From: Methanoregula sp.
GTDB taxonomy: Archaea > Halobacteriota > Methanomicrobia > Methanomicrobiales > Methanospirillaceae
DNA length: 42,805 bases
Assembly (NCBI GenBank): GCA_026394655.1
Contig: JAPKXU010000221.1
Span: 1 to 42,805 of the forward strand
Reading direction: 5' to 3'
This document shows positions 14,158-22,777 of this stretch, in pieces. The stretch's first letter is position 1; each line of letters begins with the position of its first letter. The notes under the pieces are model-generated. The model was not told where the DNA came from and did no database searches. It saw only the letters and a list, made by a program, of their open reading frames with translations. The translations under genes and the position numbers were made by a program.

Positions 14158-14861
14158 AGCTTATTATCGTTGCCGGCCCGCCCAGTGCAGGAAAAACCTC
14201 TGTTATCCGCCAGATAATCAAGAAATTCAATAAGACTGATTTGACAGCCTACCTGAAGATTGATGTCGTCAGGGCTTTTGAAGATGAGGAGCTGCACGAA
14301 GAATTCGGCATCCCGACAAAGAAGGTATACTCCGGCGACCTTTGTCCTGATCACATGGGCATCATGGTCCTCAGGGATGCAATCGCTTGGGCTGACGGGC
14401 TCAATGCCAGTATGCTGATCATTGAAAGTGCCGGGCTGTGCCTCCGCTGTACTCCCTATACTACCCAATCGTACGGAATCGCCGTACTGCCTGCAGTATC
14501 CGGCAGCAACTCACCCCTGAAGATGGCACCCCTCATTGCCCTTGCTGATTCGGCAGTCGTTACCAAGACAGACCTCGTCTCACAGGCAGAGAAAGAGGTG
14601 TTCCGGGAATGTATCCGGAGCGTGATTCCTTCTATTGACATCGTTGAGACGAACGCCGTCCAAGGCACCGGTCTCCGTTACCTCCTGAAGGCAATTGCAC
14701 AATACCCGGATATCAGCAATGCAGATACCATCTCGCTCCGTGGGACCCCGCCACTCGGTGTCTGCACCATTTGCGTCGGCAAGAAGGATATCGGGTGGCA
14801 ACACCACTTCGGTGTAATCCGACCACTGGAAGAGGCTGACAACATCTACCGGGGAGACTGA
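14154..14861 (+). CDS. HypB/UreG-like P-loop GTPase of the CoM operon
   Basis: A 235-residue SIMIBI-class protein. The P-loop is GPPSAGKTSVI, a switch segment reads LIIESAGLCLRC, and VVTKTDLVSQ gives the guanine-specificity TKTD variant of NKxD. The segment VETNAVQGTGLRYLL matches the HypB/CooC/UreG group. Cysteine pairs (LCLRC and CTICVGKKD) could hold a metal or cluster. Relatives insert nickel or other metals into enzymes using GTP. It is coupled to the upstream ABC ATPase by a 4-nt overlap and to the Fe-S gene by a 4-nt gap. Its job is unknown; maturation of a metal centre needed late in CoM synthesis is an inference from position only. Confidence 0.82.
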   Translation: MKLIIVAGPPSAGKTSVIRQIIKKFNKTDLTAYLKIDVVRAFEDEELHEEFGIPTKKVYSGDLCPDHMGIMVLRDAIAWADGLNASMLIIESAGLCLRCTPYTTQSYGIAVLPAVSGSNSPLKMAPLIALADSAVVTKTDLVSQAEKEVFRECIRSVIPSIDIVETNAVQGTGLRYLLKAIAQYPDISNADTISLRGTPPLGVCTICVGKKDIGWQHHFGVIRPLEEADNIYRGD

Positions 14862-14864
14862 TCC

Positions 14865-15488
14865 ATGGTGGCATGGATTCCCCCGGGAAAGGACTGCGGT
14901 GCCTGCGGTTTACCGACCTGTGAGGACTTTAATAAGGCAGTGAAAAGGAAGAAAAAAACCAATGAAGACTGCACATTCTACACAAAGGACCCGTCCGGAC
15001 ACAGGGAGAGACCTCAATACTCAGGTACTGATGTAACCGGGGCAAAGTATGATTTTATCATCAGGGCATTTCCCGGTGAACCTTCAGCACGTAAATTTAT
15101 CGTTCCGTTCCGTGCGGATCTGGTGGAGAAATGGGACATCCGGGCAGGGGATCTTGTCACCGGAAGACCGGCTGGACCGGGATGCCCGCTCTACCATGCG
15201 TTGAGGGTCCTTTCGGCCAACCCGATCACCGGTGTCCTCGAATGCCACACGGTCGGACCGCTCGAAGCCCGGAAGGAGCAGGGGGGGGTGCACGATGTTC
15301 AGGCATATCATGTCCATGCTTTCGAAGGTATCGCTGAGACCGTCATCCGCCCACCGACCATCGGTCTTCGGCAGCGATTCCTCCCCGGCTATTGTATGAT
15401 CGATCTCTCGCATACTGCACTGGTGAACATGGTACTTAAGAAAAAAGAAGGACTCCATGTGCGTGTCGAGGATATCCGCATTATCTGA
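14865..15488 (+). CDS. [4Fe-4S] cluster protein of the CoM operon
   Basis: A 207-residue protein. The N-terminus carries DCGACGLPTCEDF and a later EDCTFY, the four-Cys pattern of the Fe-S domain seen in CdhG, RnfB and corrinoid activators. The remaining 150 residues form an uncharacterised domain with PGCPLYHAL, VLECHTVGPL, YHVHAFEGIAE and GLRQRFLPGYCMIDLSHT, including conserved-looking Cys and His. No membrane segment is present. It sits between the GTPase and cysteate synthase with gaps of 4 and 8 nt. A redox or sulfur-handling role in forming the CoM thiol is plausible but unproven. Confidence 0.8.
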   Translation: MVAWIPPGKDCGACGLPTCEDFNKAVKRKKKTNEDCTFYTKDPSGHRERPQYSGTDVTGAKYDFIIRAFPGEPSARKFIVPFRADLVEKWDIRAGDLVTGRPAGPGCPLYHALRVLSANPITGVLECHTVGPLEARKEQGGVHDVQAYHVHAFEGIAETVIRPPTIGLRQRFLPGYCMIDLSHTALVNMVLKKKEGLHVRVEDIRII

Positions 15489-15496
15489 ACAGCCCC

Positions 15497-16771
15497 ATGA
15501 TACCCAAGTACCGGATCCGGTGTGCCGGAGGGGGCGAGCGGGTGGAGGATTTCACCCTCCAATCCTGCCCTTACGGACACGACTCTCTCCTCAGGACTGA
15601 GTACTGCAGCAGGAAACTGCACCTCGCACCTTACACGGGGATCTACCGGTACCTGGCATGGTTGCCGGTCAACACCCCGCTCCTCCCATCCGGAGGCCCG
15701 GTCACCTTCACGAACGATGAACTCTCCCGCGAGCTCGGGCTCTTACGGCTTTCGGTTTCCTTTTCAGGCTATTTTCCCGAGCGCGGGGCGGATCTGACCA
15801 CCGGCTCATTCAAGGAACTGGAGGCATCGCCCACCATGCAGCGGCTACGGGAGATGGGAGGGAAGATCCCGGTGATTGCTTCAGCCGGCAACACGGGCAG
15901 GGCATTTGCTGAATTCTCCGCCCGTTGCCGGCAGCCGGTCGTTATTGTAATCCCGGAGAAGGCGGTTCCCCGTCTCTGGACAACAGAGCCGGCTCAGGAC
16001 ATTTTCCTTGTCGCTGTCAAAGGGGATTACGCGGATGCAATCGCCGTGAGCAATATTCTTGCCGCAGTCCCCGGATGCGTTCCGGAAGGCGGGGCAAAGA
16101 ACGTAGCCAGGCGGGACGGTATGGGTACCGTGATGCTTGACGCTGTTGTTACCACGGGCAGGATCCCCGATCATTATTTCCAGGCAGTGGGGAGCGGAAC
16201 CGGGGCAATTGCAGCATGGGAAGCCGCGATGCGGCTCATCCGCGATGGGTCATACGGGACAATACTGCCCCGGCTCCACCTTGCCCAGAATGAGCCCTTC
16301 ACACCCTTAGTCTCTGCCTGGGTGGCAAAACGGCGTGAGATCATTCCTGCGGAGGATATGCCCGATGCGGCGGAGAGCATCGGGAAAGTCATGTCAGATG
16401 TATTAACGAACCGGAACCCGCCGTACAGTATCCGGGGAGGTCTCTTCGATGCACTTCAGGAGACACGGGGACACATGTACAGCGTCCCGAACGCGGAAGG
16501 TGCGGATGCTGAGAAGCTGATCCGGGAGACCGTGGGGATAGATCCCGATCCCGCGGCTGCCATCGCCACCGCAGCGCTTGTCCAGGCAATAGAAAAGGAT
16601 ATCATCGGGCATGACGATCATATTCTCCTGAACCTGACGGGCGGGGGATACGAGCGGATCCGTGAGGATTTTACCCTGCATATGGTCAGCCCTGCCGTGG
16701 TCATCCGCCCGGATGAACCGCGGGAATTTCTGGTAACAAAACTCAGGGGGTGGATCGCACGCCATGGATGA
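15497..16771 (+). CDS. cysteate synthase (threonine synthase homologue)
   Basis: A 424-residue fold-type II PLP enzyme. The PLP lysine is in TTGSFKELEASPTM, the phosphate-binding loop is SAGNTGRAFAEFS, and AVGSGTGAIAAWEA and LLNLTGGGYERI follow. The N-terminal region RIRCAGGGERVEDFTL is the threonine-synthase-like arm. In Methanosarcinales and Methanomicrobiales this homologue converts O-phosphoserine and sulfite into L-cysteate for coenzyme M. The immediate downstream overlap with ComDE, which acts on the derived sulfopyruvate, strongly supports cysteate synthase over threonine synthase. The length fits the family. Confidence 0.92.
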   Translation: MIPKYRIRCAGGGERVEDFTLQSCPYGHDSLLRTEYCSRKLHLAPYTGIYRYLAWLPVNTPLLPSGGPVTFTNDELSRELGLLRLSVSFSGYFPERGADLTTGSFKELEASPTMQRLREMGGKIPVIASAGNTGRAFAEFSARCRQPVVIVIPEKAVPRLWTTEPAQDIFLVAVKGDYADAIAVSNILAAVPGCVPEGGAKNVARRDGMGTVMLDAVVTTGRIPDHYFQAVGSGTGAIAAWEAAMRLIRDGSYGTILPRLHLAQNEPFTPLVSAWVAKRREIIPAEDMPDAAESIGKVMSDVLTNRNPPYSIRGGLFDALQETRGHMYSVPNAEGADAEKLIRETVGIDPDPAAAIATAALVQAIEKDIIGHDDHILLNLTGGGYERIREDFTLHMVSPAVVIRPDEPREFLVTKLRGWIARHG

Positions 16772-17894
16772 AAACCAGATTATTGCTGAATTAAAAGAAC
16801 AAGGAATAGACCTTGTCAGTGCAATCCCCTGCGACCGGGCAAAGGGGCTCTTCTTCAAGCTGCCGGAGGAGTTCCAGTATATCGGTCTGACCCGGGAAGA
16901 GGACGGTGTCGGTATCTCCGCGGGGGCATATCTTGCCGGTGCACGACCGCTGATCGCGCTCCAGAGTTCCGGTCTCGGGAATATGTTGAATGCCATCCTT
17001 TCCCTCACCGCTACCTTCGGTCTGCCGCTCCCGATCCTCGCAAGTTGGCGTGGCGGGGAAACCGAGGTGATCCCAGCCCAAATCCAATTCAATCGCCCGC
17101 TTCACAGGATCCTGTCGGCTGCAGCGATCCCATATACTATCCTGTCTGATCCTGACAGGCCGGAGGTAATCGGGAAGGCTGTTTCTGATGCGTTCGTTAA
17201 GAAGACACCGCATGTCATCCTCATCCCTCATGGCAGCCTCCAGGAAACTTCGTGCAGTGCAGCCGGTTCTTCCCCCAAAAACCTCCGTCCGTTTGCCTGC
17301 TGCTATGAGCGGGACTGGCGCACGCCGGTAATGACCCGTTTTGATGCCATCAGGATGATTGCCCACCTCGTAACCAATGAAGTGCTGGTCTCGAATATCG
17401 GTATTCCTTCAAAGGAACTTTATGCAGTAAACGACCGCGATGAAAATTTCTACATGCTGGGAAGTTATACCCAGGCTTCGGCAATTGGCTTGGGTATTGC
17501 CACAGTCCGGCCGGATAAACGGGTGATCGTTCTGGACGGAGACGGCAGTCTCCTCGGTTCATCCATCCTTCCCGTAATTGCTGCTGCAGCACCAGAAAAT
17601 CTCATGATTGTCGGGCTTGACAATGGGGTCTTTGGCAGTACCGGCAACCAGCCCCGACCAGGCTCCGATACCGCAGATCTCCGGCTGATGGCAATGGGCG
17701 CGGGGTTTGAACAAACCTGGACCGTACACGAGCCGTGGGAACTGGAGGCAGCAATGTATGCTTCGTCCCGGACCGGACCTTCGTTTATCCACGTCCGGAT
17801 CAGTCCCGGGAACCGTGACGTCCCAAATATTCCCCTCAGCCCATCAGAGATACGGGACCGGTTCCGGTCAGTATTGACATCTTCGCATGGATGA
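16764..17894 (+). CDS. comDE: fused sulfopyruvate decarboxylase (ComD-ComE)
   Basis: A 376-residue thiamine-diphosphate enzyme. Residues 1-165 are the alpha (ComD) part (GIDLVSAIPCDRAKGLF, TREEDGVGISAGAYLAGARP, LQSSGLGNMLNAI). Residues about 195-376 are the beta (ComE) part with the ThDP motif GDGSLLGSS through VGLDNGVFGSTG. It decarboxylates 3-sulfopyruvate to sulfoacetaldehyde, the last named intermediate before the CoM thiol is installed. In Methanocaldococcus the two parts are separate genes; here they are one chain. It overlaps cysteate synthase by 8 nt and closes the operon before a T-run. Confidence 0.93.
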   Translation: MDENQIIAELKEQGIDLVSAIPCDRAKGLFFKLPEEFQYIGLTREEDGVGISAGAYLAGARPLIALQSSGLGNMLNAILSLTATFGLPLPILASWRGGETEVIPAQIQFNRPLHRILSAAAIPYTILSDPDRPEVIGKAVSDAFVKKTPHVILIPHGSLQETSCSAAGSSPKNLRPFACCYERDWRTPVMTRFDAIRMIAHLVTNEVLVSNIGIPSKELYAVNDRDENFYMLGSYTQASAIGLGIATVRPDKRVIVLDGDGSLLGSSILPVIAAAAPENLMIVGLDNGVFGSTGNQPRPGSDTADLRLMAMGAGFEQTWTVHEPWELEAAMYASSRTGPSFIHVRISPGNRDVPNIPLSPSEIRDRFRSVLTSSHG

Positions 17895-17909
17895 GTCTGC
17901 ATCTTCCGG

Positions 17910-17930
17910 GAATAGGTTTTTTTATCTTCC
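17910..17930 (+). terminator. T-run after comDE
   Basis: AATAGGTTTTTTTATCTTCC, with seven T residues 23 nt after the comDE stop, resembles archaeal T-rich termination signals. There is no strong hairpin. Confidence 0.4.
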
Positions 17931-17946
17931 TGACGTAAAAGAAGGG

Positions 17947-18034
17947 TCAGCACCCGTCGTCCTCCAGCCCGTCACGGATCGTGATCACCCGACCGGCTCG
18001 TAATGCCAGTTCCCTGTTATGGGTGATGGCTATC
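17947..18034 (-). pseudogene. fragment of a MacB/LolD-type ABC ATPase C-terminus
   Basis: The reverse strand encodes [20 protein letters not shown] and ends DDGC*. It is nearly identical to the last 27 residues of the intact ATPase at 18813 ([20 protein letters not shown]). DNA identity with 18815-18900 is high over about 90 bp, including the matching stop, then ceases abruptly near 18034. No other part of the gene is present, so this is a leftover of a duplicated or recombined copy. Confidence 0.8.
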
Positions 18035-18144
18035 AACTAAAAGTGCTTAATGAAAGTGCTCGATGAACCATGGAGCCAGAATCGGGTTGTCATTCAGCGG
18101 GACATATTAAAGGAAATCTGATATCTGCCAATTCAGATAAAAAT

Positions 18145-18450
18145 TTATTTATCATATTGCTTCACGACTTCCGGCAGGCAGTGCACAACACCGCGAATAC
18201 CAGAAACAGTCAGGGTCATGAGAATAGCATCGATCACTTCCTCTTTTGTCGCACCCGCCGCCTTTGCCATCGGAACATGAGCTCTGACTGCCATGTCATC
18301 ACCCATGGCCGCTTTCATTGCGATGTAGATCAGCTGCTTGGTCTTCGCATCAAGTCCCTTTCTGTCTACGAGCGATACGATCAGGCTATTGAACGCTGCC
18401 GCGACTTCCGGCGCTTCTTTCTGGAACAGGTCCATCGGGTTCTGCTGCAT
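18145..18450 (-). CDS. carboxymuconolactone decarboxylase / AhpD-like protein
   Basis: A 101-residue helical protein. FQKEAPEVAAAFNSLI, LDAKTKQLIYIAMKAAMGDD, VRAHVPMAKAAGATKEEVIDAI and GIRGVVHCLPEV follow the CMD/AhpD helix pattern. The redox CxxC of AhpD is missing (DDMAVRAH), keeping only the His, so it is unlikely to be a peroxidase partner. The short family is common in methanogens with no assigned role. It stands alone between an ABC remnant and an intergenic stretch. Confidence 0.8.
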   Translation of the reverse strand: MQQNPMDLFQKEAPEVAAAFNSLIVSLVDRKGLDAKTKQLIYIAMKAAMGDDMAVRAHVPMAKAAGATKEEVIDAILMTLTVSGIRGVVHCLPEVVKQYDK

Positions 18451-18812
18451 CGGTAACCTCCACAGTAAGGTCTTGCTTTAAGGTAATAAGCAGAGGGGGT
18501 CGCGGTGCAAAATATGAAAGAGATTTCAATGTTCTGTAAAATCCGGGGATATATCTCGACTGCCATGAAAAATAGGGTGAGTCCTTTCATCTCGATTCAA
18601 GATGCCCTTAAGGGCTTCCCTTTTATCCCTCAAGCTCCTGCCATGGCTGAGTAGTTACGAGATTTCTATGAAATGAAAACTATGAGATAAAAAATGGGCT
18701 GTTACTTTAGAGACAGGAATGGGTCATCCGGTTCTCCTCCCCCTTGCAAATGTTCATTCGGCAATAAGATCGATAGGGTTTCTTCCGCCCTCTTCTTAAA
18801 ATGATAGAAAGG
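18451..18812. other. gene-free stretch with a 12-bp palindrome
   Basis: No supportable gene in any frame. A perfect palindrome GCCCTTAAGGGC lies at 18603-18614. Flanked by an ABC-gene fragment and an AT-rich segment, this is probably recombined remnant DNA. Confidence 0.4.
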
Positions 18813-19481
18813 TCAGCACCCGCCGTTCACCAGTCCGTCCCGGATTGTGATCACCCTGCCAGCCCGTTGTGCCAGTTCCCTGTTATGGGTGACCACGATA
18901 ACTGTAATACCCTGCCGATGGAGCTCTTCAAAGAGCCGGTAGATCCCGTCCGCGGTGATCGAATCGAGGTTTCCTGTCGGCTCGTCGGCAAGCAGGATCC
19001 GGGGATTGTTCACGAGTGCCCGTGCAATTGCAACCCGCTGCATCTCGCCGCCGCTGAGCTGACCAGGAAAATGTTCCGCCCGGTGCGAGAGCCCGACTTT
19101 TTCGAGTAAGGATTCGATCTTCTGCCGGTCGTACGGACTTCCGGAAAAGATGAGAGGCAAGCCAACATTCTCCCCAACCGTCAGTGTTGGGATAAGGAAG
19201 AACTGCTGGAAGACAAAGCCGATATGCTCCCGGCGGATCTTTACCAGTTCAGCTTCCCCTTTCCCGGTCACCGGCACGCCATCGATCGCGAGCGTTCCGC
19301 AGCTTGGCGTGTCAAGGCACCCGAGGATGTTCAAGAGCGCTGTCTTGCCGGCGCCGGATGGCCCGACAATGGTGACGAACTCACCTGCTTCAATGGTGAG
19401 GTTTACGCCACGGAGGGCGCAGACATCCTCGCGACCCCGCTGGTAGGTCTTGCAGATGCCGGTCGCTTCGATAATACTCAT
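18813..19481 (-). CDS. MacB/LolD-type ABC transporter ATPase
   Basis: A 222-residue ABC domain. Walker A is [11 protein letters not shown], the Q-loop VFQQFFLIP, the signature [15 protein letters not shown], Walker [13 protein letters not shown] and the H-loop VVTHNRE. The long ADEPTGNLD stretch is typical of the MacB/LolD/FtsE group, which works with FtsX-type permeases. ATG 19481 overlaps the permease stop as ATGA and is preferred over the GTG at 19487. The protein is the last gene of the lipoprotein-permease-ATPase operon whose promoter carries the sulfur-type palindrome. A 90-bp fragment of a relative lies at 17947. Confidence 0.92.
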   Translation of the reverse strand: MSIIEATGICKTYQRGREDVCALRGVNLTIEAGEFVTIVGPSGAGKTALLNILGCLDTPSCGTLAIDGVPVTGKGEAELVKIRREHIGFVFQQFFLIPTLTVGENVGLPLIFSGSPYDRQKIESLLEKVGLSHRAEHFPGQLSGGEMQRVAIARALVNNPRILLADEPTGNLDSITADGIYRLFEELHRQGITVIVVTHNRELAQRAGRVITIRDGLVNGGC

Positions 19482-20647
19482 TCCCACTCACCCCGTATCG
19501 CTTCCATCGGTGAGAGCCGGGCGGATTTCCAGGCAGGGTAGATGCCGCAGAGGAGTCCAAGCCCAATCGAGAACAACAAACATCCTCCGATCAGGAGCGG
19601 GTCAAAGGAGACGAAACTTCCCGAGGGGGCATAGGGTATCAGCTCCCGCACGAACGTCTCGATGATCCCGGAACCTGCCAGTGCCGCAAGGATACCGATA
19701 ATCCCACCCAAGGTAGTGATAAGCAGGGTTTCAGCGATGAGCAGGATGCCGATGTGGTGTCCTGAAGCCCCGATCGCCTTCATCATCCCAATCTCCCGTG
19801 TCCGCTCGTTTACTGACATCAGGAGCGTATTCGTGATCCCTGCAGCACTGATGACGATCGCGATAACGATGACCGAGAAGAGGAGCGAGCGGGCAGAACC
19901 CACGAGGTTCATGATCGTGCCTGTCACCTGCGCCATGGTCACGACCTGGATATCAGGAACCTTCTCCAGGTCCTCCGCGATCCGTGGGATATGCTTCACA
20001 TCATCAGCCCGGACGGCAATCGCCGTGATAAGCCCCACTTTCCCAAACGTCCGCTGGGCATCGGCAAGGGGGAGGAAATGGAAATTGTCATCCTCGCTTC
20101 CGGTGGGCTGAAGAACGCCGATAATCGTGAACTGCTCCTGTGCCGGCCCGAACGGGATCACACTGCCGGCTGCAAGGTTCTCCTTCTCTGCGAGCGTGCT
20201 GCCGATCACCATTACGCGTGTCTCGTTTGCCGAAAAGAACCGCCCGTTCACCTTCCATGCCGGTTTGAGCGGGAGCATCACTGCCGGCTCTATTCCGTAC
20301 ACGATATGTGGCGTACCGTCTTTTGTCACCTGCTGGAGGAGCATCGGGGCAGCGATCGCCACGCCGTCCGTTGCCCGGGCACGGGCAAGATCCTCGTTTG
20401 TCAGGTACTTCGGGATCACGCCCCCGTGGAGGATAAGCGTTGTTGCCTCGTAGGGACAGCCCTTGGGAACCGCGAGCAGGTGGAACCCGAGGCTATCCAT
20501 CTCCCTCGTAAGTTCCCGTTCATACCCCGCAGAGAACGACAGGAGCGAGAAAAGGATCGCAACTGCTATTGCAACACCGGCTATCGTGAGGAGCGTCCTC
20601 CCCTTCCGCCGCTGAAGGTTCTTTACCGCAAACGAGAGGAGGTTCAT
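19478..20647 (-). CDS. MacB-type FtsX-family permease
   Basis: A 389-residue protein with one TM segment near residues 15-40, a large extracellular domain (MacB periplasmic-core type) and three C-terminal TM segments. ERTREIGMMKAIGASGHHIG before TM3 is the FtsX/MacB coupling motif. Family members do not usually move solutes through a channel; they use ATP to work on extracellular lipoproteins or peptides. The ATG overlaps the lipoprotein stop as ATGA, so the three genes are tightly coupled. The adjacent OB-fold lipoprotein may be the substrate or partner. Confidence 0.9.
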   Translation of the reverse strand: MNLLSFAVKNLQRRKGRTLLTIAGVAIAVAILFSLLSFSAGYERELTREMDSLGFHLLAVPKGCPYEATTLILHGGVIPKYLTNEDLARARATDGVAIAAPMLLQQVTKDGTPHIVYGIEPAVMLPLKPAWKVNGRFFSANETRVMVIGSTLAEKENLAAGSVIPFGPAQEQFTIIGVLQPTGSEDDNFHFLPLADAQRTFGKVGLITAIAVRADDVKHIPRIAEDLEKVPDIQVVTMAQVTGTIMNLVGSARSLLFSVIVIAIVISAAGITNTLLMSVNERTREIGMMKAIGASGHHIGILLIAETLLITTLGGIIGILAALAGSGIIETFVRELIPYAPSGSFVSFDPLLIGGCLLFSIGLGLLCGIYPAWKSARLSPMEAIRGEWE

Positions 20648-21066
20648 GGGTACGTCCGGGCACCTGTTGCTACGGTGGCAGCGGTAAGTGTGGGATCTCC
20701 TTTTGCGACATGGATGACTCCTTTCACTACGACGGTCGCGCCCTGCAGCTGGGGGATAGCGAAGTTATTTGGTGCAAGGTCCACGTAGATGAGACCGGTC
20801 CCGTCCTCCAGCATAAACCAGCAGCCGGATCCGCACTCATTCGTGATCTTCCCTTTCATCACAACCTCCTTGCCTTCATAAGCTGCGGGATCTTTTACGA
20901 TCTCGCCGATAGAAACGCTGCCGGTCGATACAGGGGCAGACGGTGTTCCCGCGGGTGCCGGCTGTGTGGTGCAGCCGGCGATGAGAACCGCTCCGATGAG
21001 AATGCCGGCAAGGATAAGCGGAAGATAAGCCCGGTTTGAGGGTTTGGTTGATGTTGTGATCTGCAT
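20644..21066 (-). CDS. OB-fold lipoprotein of the MacB-like operon
   Basis: A 140-residue protein. A signal peptide with lipobox (GAVLIAGC) is followed by a Pro/Thr/Ser-rich linker, then an OB-fold (tRNA_anti-like) domain: VSIGEIVKDPAAYEGKEVVMKGKI, ECGSGCWFMLEDGTGLIYVDL, VVVKGVI. The CGSGC pair inside the fold could be a disulfide or metal site. ATG 21066 is preferred to the GTG at 21075 because GGTGA sits just upstream. It is anchored outside the cell and first in the operon, behind the palindrome at 21112. The OB-fold is of the type used to bind small anions, metals or oligosaccharides; the ligand is unknown. Confidence 0.85.
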   Translation of the reverse strand: MQITTSTKPSNRAYLPLILAGILIGAVLIAGCTTQPAPAGTPSAPVSTGSVSIGEIVKDPAAYEGKEVVMKGKITNECGSGCWFMLEDGTGLIYVDLAPNNFAIPQLQGATVVVKGVIHVAKGDPTLTAATVATGARTYP

Positions 21067-21111
21067 TTTTTTCACCGTGATCGGGTATCCGTTATGGACA
21101 GAGATCGGCGT

Positions 21112-21125
21112 TTCACAATTGTGAT
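21112..21125. promoter_or_regulatory. sulfur-regulon palindrome, site 3 (lipoprotein/ABC operon)
   Basis: TTCACAATTGTGAT lies upstream of the OB-fold lipoprotein. A TATA-like TTTTTATG on the reverse strand (21143-21151) is centred about 28 bp away, so the palindrome covers the expected transcription start. Confidence 0.65.
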
Positions 21126-21349
21126 TATTCTAAGGAAGGTGCCATAAAAATACTATTGTTCGGGGCAATCCGTGGGAAAAAAGATATTTGACCGGGAGAT
21201 GTTGCCGATTCCCCCGGGCATCACAGCGGGTGCGTGCTGCGTTGCATGAGGCGATATGTTCCGGTATGAGTGTTGACGATGACGGATAGTTGTAAAACCG
21301 TATGACACTTCCGGATTAGGTTCGAGGACGTGAAATCAGGATTTGATCG

Positions 21350-21580
21350 TCACGGACGCATACCATGAACAGCAGATCGTCCGCGTGTTATGCGGAATGC
21401 AGTCACTGGTGAGTCTGTCCTTGTCAGCTCCGTTGGACGACAATATTGCCCGGAGCTCCGGATACCGCTGAACCATTCCACATACCTTGCCAGCCGGATG
21501 CCGGGATTGGCACGGGCAGCGGTGCCGGGTGTGCCCGGCTTGGCTGCAGGTCCTGCGATATTCTTATAGTGTGTGTTCAT
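21350..21580 (-). CDS. possible 76-aa protein of unknown function
   Basis: ATG 21580 lies 12 nt after an inverted repeat GTTCACAAAAGTGAAC and about 55 nt after a TATA-like GTATATTAC. The product starts [19 protein letters not shown] and is rich in Gly, Pro, Ala and Arg with few hydrophobic residues, which is unusual for a folded protein. The promoter-like context argues for a gene, the composition argues against. No family is recognised. Confidence 0.3.
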   Translation of the reverse strand: MNTHYKNIAGPAAKPGTPGTAARANPGIRLARYVEWFSGIRSSGQYCRPTELTRTDSPVTAFRITRGRSAVHGMRP

Positions 21581-21591
21581 GGATGTTTCCT

Positions 21592-21607
21592 GTTCACTTT
21601 TGTGAAC
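21592..21607. promoter_or_regulatory. sulfur-regulon palindrome variant, site 4
   Basis: GTTCACTTTTGTGAAC has the same TTCAC/GTGAA arms as the other sites, with TTTT in the middle. It lies about 35 bp from a reverse-strand TATA-like GTATATTAC, so it may serve the 21350-21580 ORF. It is also 230 bp upstream of cysK. Confidence 0.5.
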
Positions 21608-21763
21608 ACACTGTATGGGCCGGAACAAGTAATATACTCTGATTTTGCGTCCGTTTTTGCCGCTATTGTCTTATCTTCCTGCAGGAATGATATCACAAAG
21701 ATCTCAGGATCTCATACCGGCTTTTTTTGCTGGAAAACAAGGTATAATATCAGACCCGGACAA

Positions 21764-21777
21764 TTAACAATTGTGAA
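21764..21777. promoter_or_regulatory. sulfur-regulon palindrome, site 5 (cysK)
   Basis: TTAACAATTGTGAA is centred 25 bp after TATAATAT (21742-21750), so it sits on the predicted transcription start of cysK. Its GTG is in frame with cysK. Confidence 0.7.
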
Positions 21778-21835
21778 TTTCCGGAACACCGCCAGTATAT
21801 GCGGGAGATTTTCCGGATTCGTAGAGGGAAAAACT

Positions 21836-22765
21836 ATGGCAAAGATTTATGACAATATTACGGCAACAATCGGCAATACACCGCTCGTGCGGCTGAACCG
21901 TATCACCCACGGTGCCGTAGCAACAGTGCTTGTAAAACTTGAGTCCTTCAACCCCATGAGCAGCGTTAAGGACCGTATCGGAGTATCGATGCTTGATGCA
22001 GCCGAACGTGCAGGACTCATCAAGCCGGATACGATCATCCTTGAACCGACCAGCGGCAACACCGGCATCGCGCTTGCGATGGTTTCTGCTGCCCGGGGCT
22101 ATAAGATCACGCTTGTTATGCCCGAGACGATGACAATCGAACGGCGCAAACTCCTAAAAGCCTTCGGCGCCGAACTCATCCTCACGCCCGGAAAAGACGG
22201 GATGAAGGGAGCGATAGGAAAAGCCGAGGCACTTCTTGCAGAGAATCCCCGGTATTTCTACATCCCCCAGCAGTTCAAGAACCCGTCAAACCCGGAGATT
22301 CACCGGAGAACGACGGCAGAAGAGATCTGGCGGGACACAGGTGGCAAGGTCGACGCGGTTGTATCCGGTGTAGGAACCGGTGGTACGATCACAGGAATTG
22401 CGGGAGTAATCAAGCCAAGAAGGCCGGGGTTCAAAGCAATCGCAGTCGAACCCGATGCATCTCCGGTGTTATCCGGGGGCCAGCCCGGTCCCCACAAGAT
22501 CCAGGGGATTGGTGCCGGGTTCATCCCCGATGTTCTGGATCGTAGCCTCGTTGATGAGATCATCCGTGTAACCAATGAAAATGCCATCGCAACGGCACGC
22601 GATCTTGCGAAGAAAGAGGGCATCCTTGCCGGGATATCATCCGGTGCTGCTTTATGGGCAGCTCTGCAGGTTGCAGCACGTAAGGACTATGCAGGCAGAG
22701 TTATTGTGGTCATCCTTCCTGATACCGGAGAGCGGTACCTGAGTACCGAACTTTTCGATGTATGA
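21836..22765 (+). CDS. cysK: cysteine synthase (O-acetylserine sulfhydrylase)
   Basis: A 309-residue fold-type II PLP enzyme. The start ATG 21836 follows [27 protein letters not shown] carries the PLP lysine, [13 protein letters not shown] is the substrate loop, [16 protein letters not shown] binds phosphate, and [12 protein letters not shown] follows. It makes cysteine from O-acetylserine and sulfide. The next gene is serine acetyltransferase, which makes the substrate, so the pathway is complete at this locus. Methanogens often make cysteine only on tRNA (SepRS/SepCysS); a bacterial-type route like this probably came by transfer. The ORF track's start at 21446 is an in-frame extension. Confidence 0.95.
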   Translation: MAKIYDNITATIGNTPLVRLNRITHGAVATVLVKLESFNPMSSVKDRIGVSMLDAAERAGLIKPDTIILEPTSGNTGIALAMVSAARGYKITLVMPETMTIERRKLLKAFGAELILTPGKDGMKGAIGKAEALLAENPRYFYIPQQFKNPSNPEIHRRTTAEEIWRDTGGKVDAVVSGVGTGGTITGIAGVIKPRRPGFKAIAVEPDASPVLSGGQPGPHKIQGIGAGFIPDVLDRSLVDEIIRVTNENAIATARDLAKKEGILAGISSGAALWAALQVAARKDYAGRVIVVILPDTGERYLSTELFDV

Positions 22766-22777
22766 TGAGGATATACC

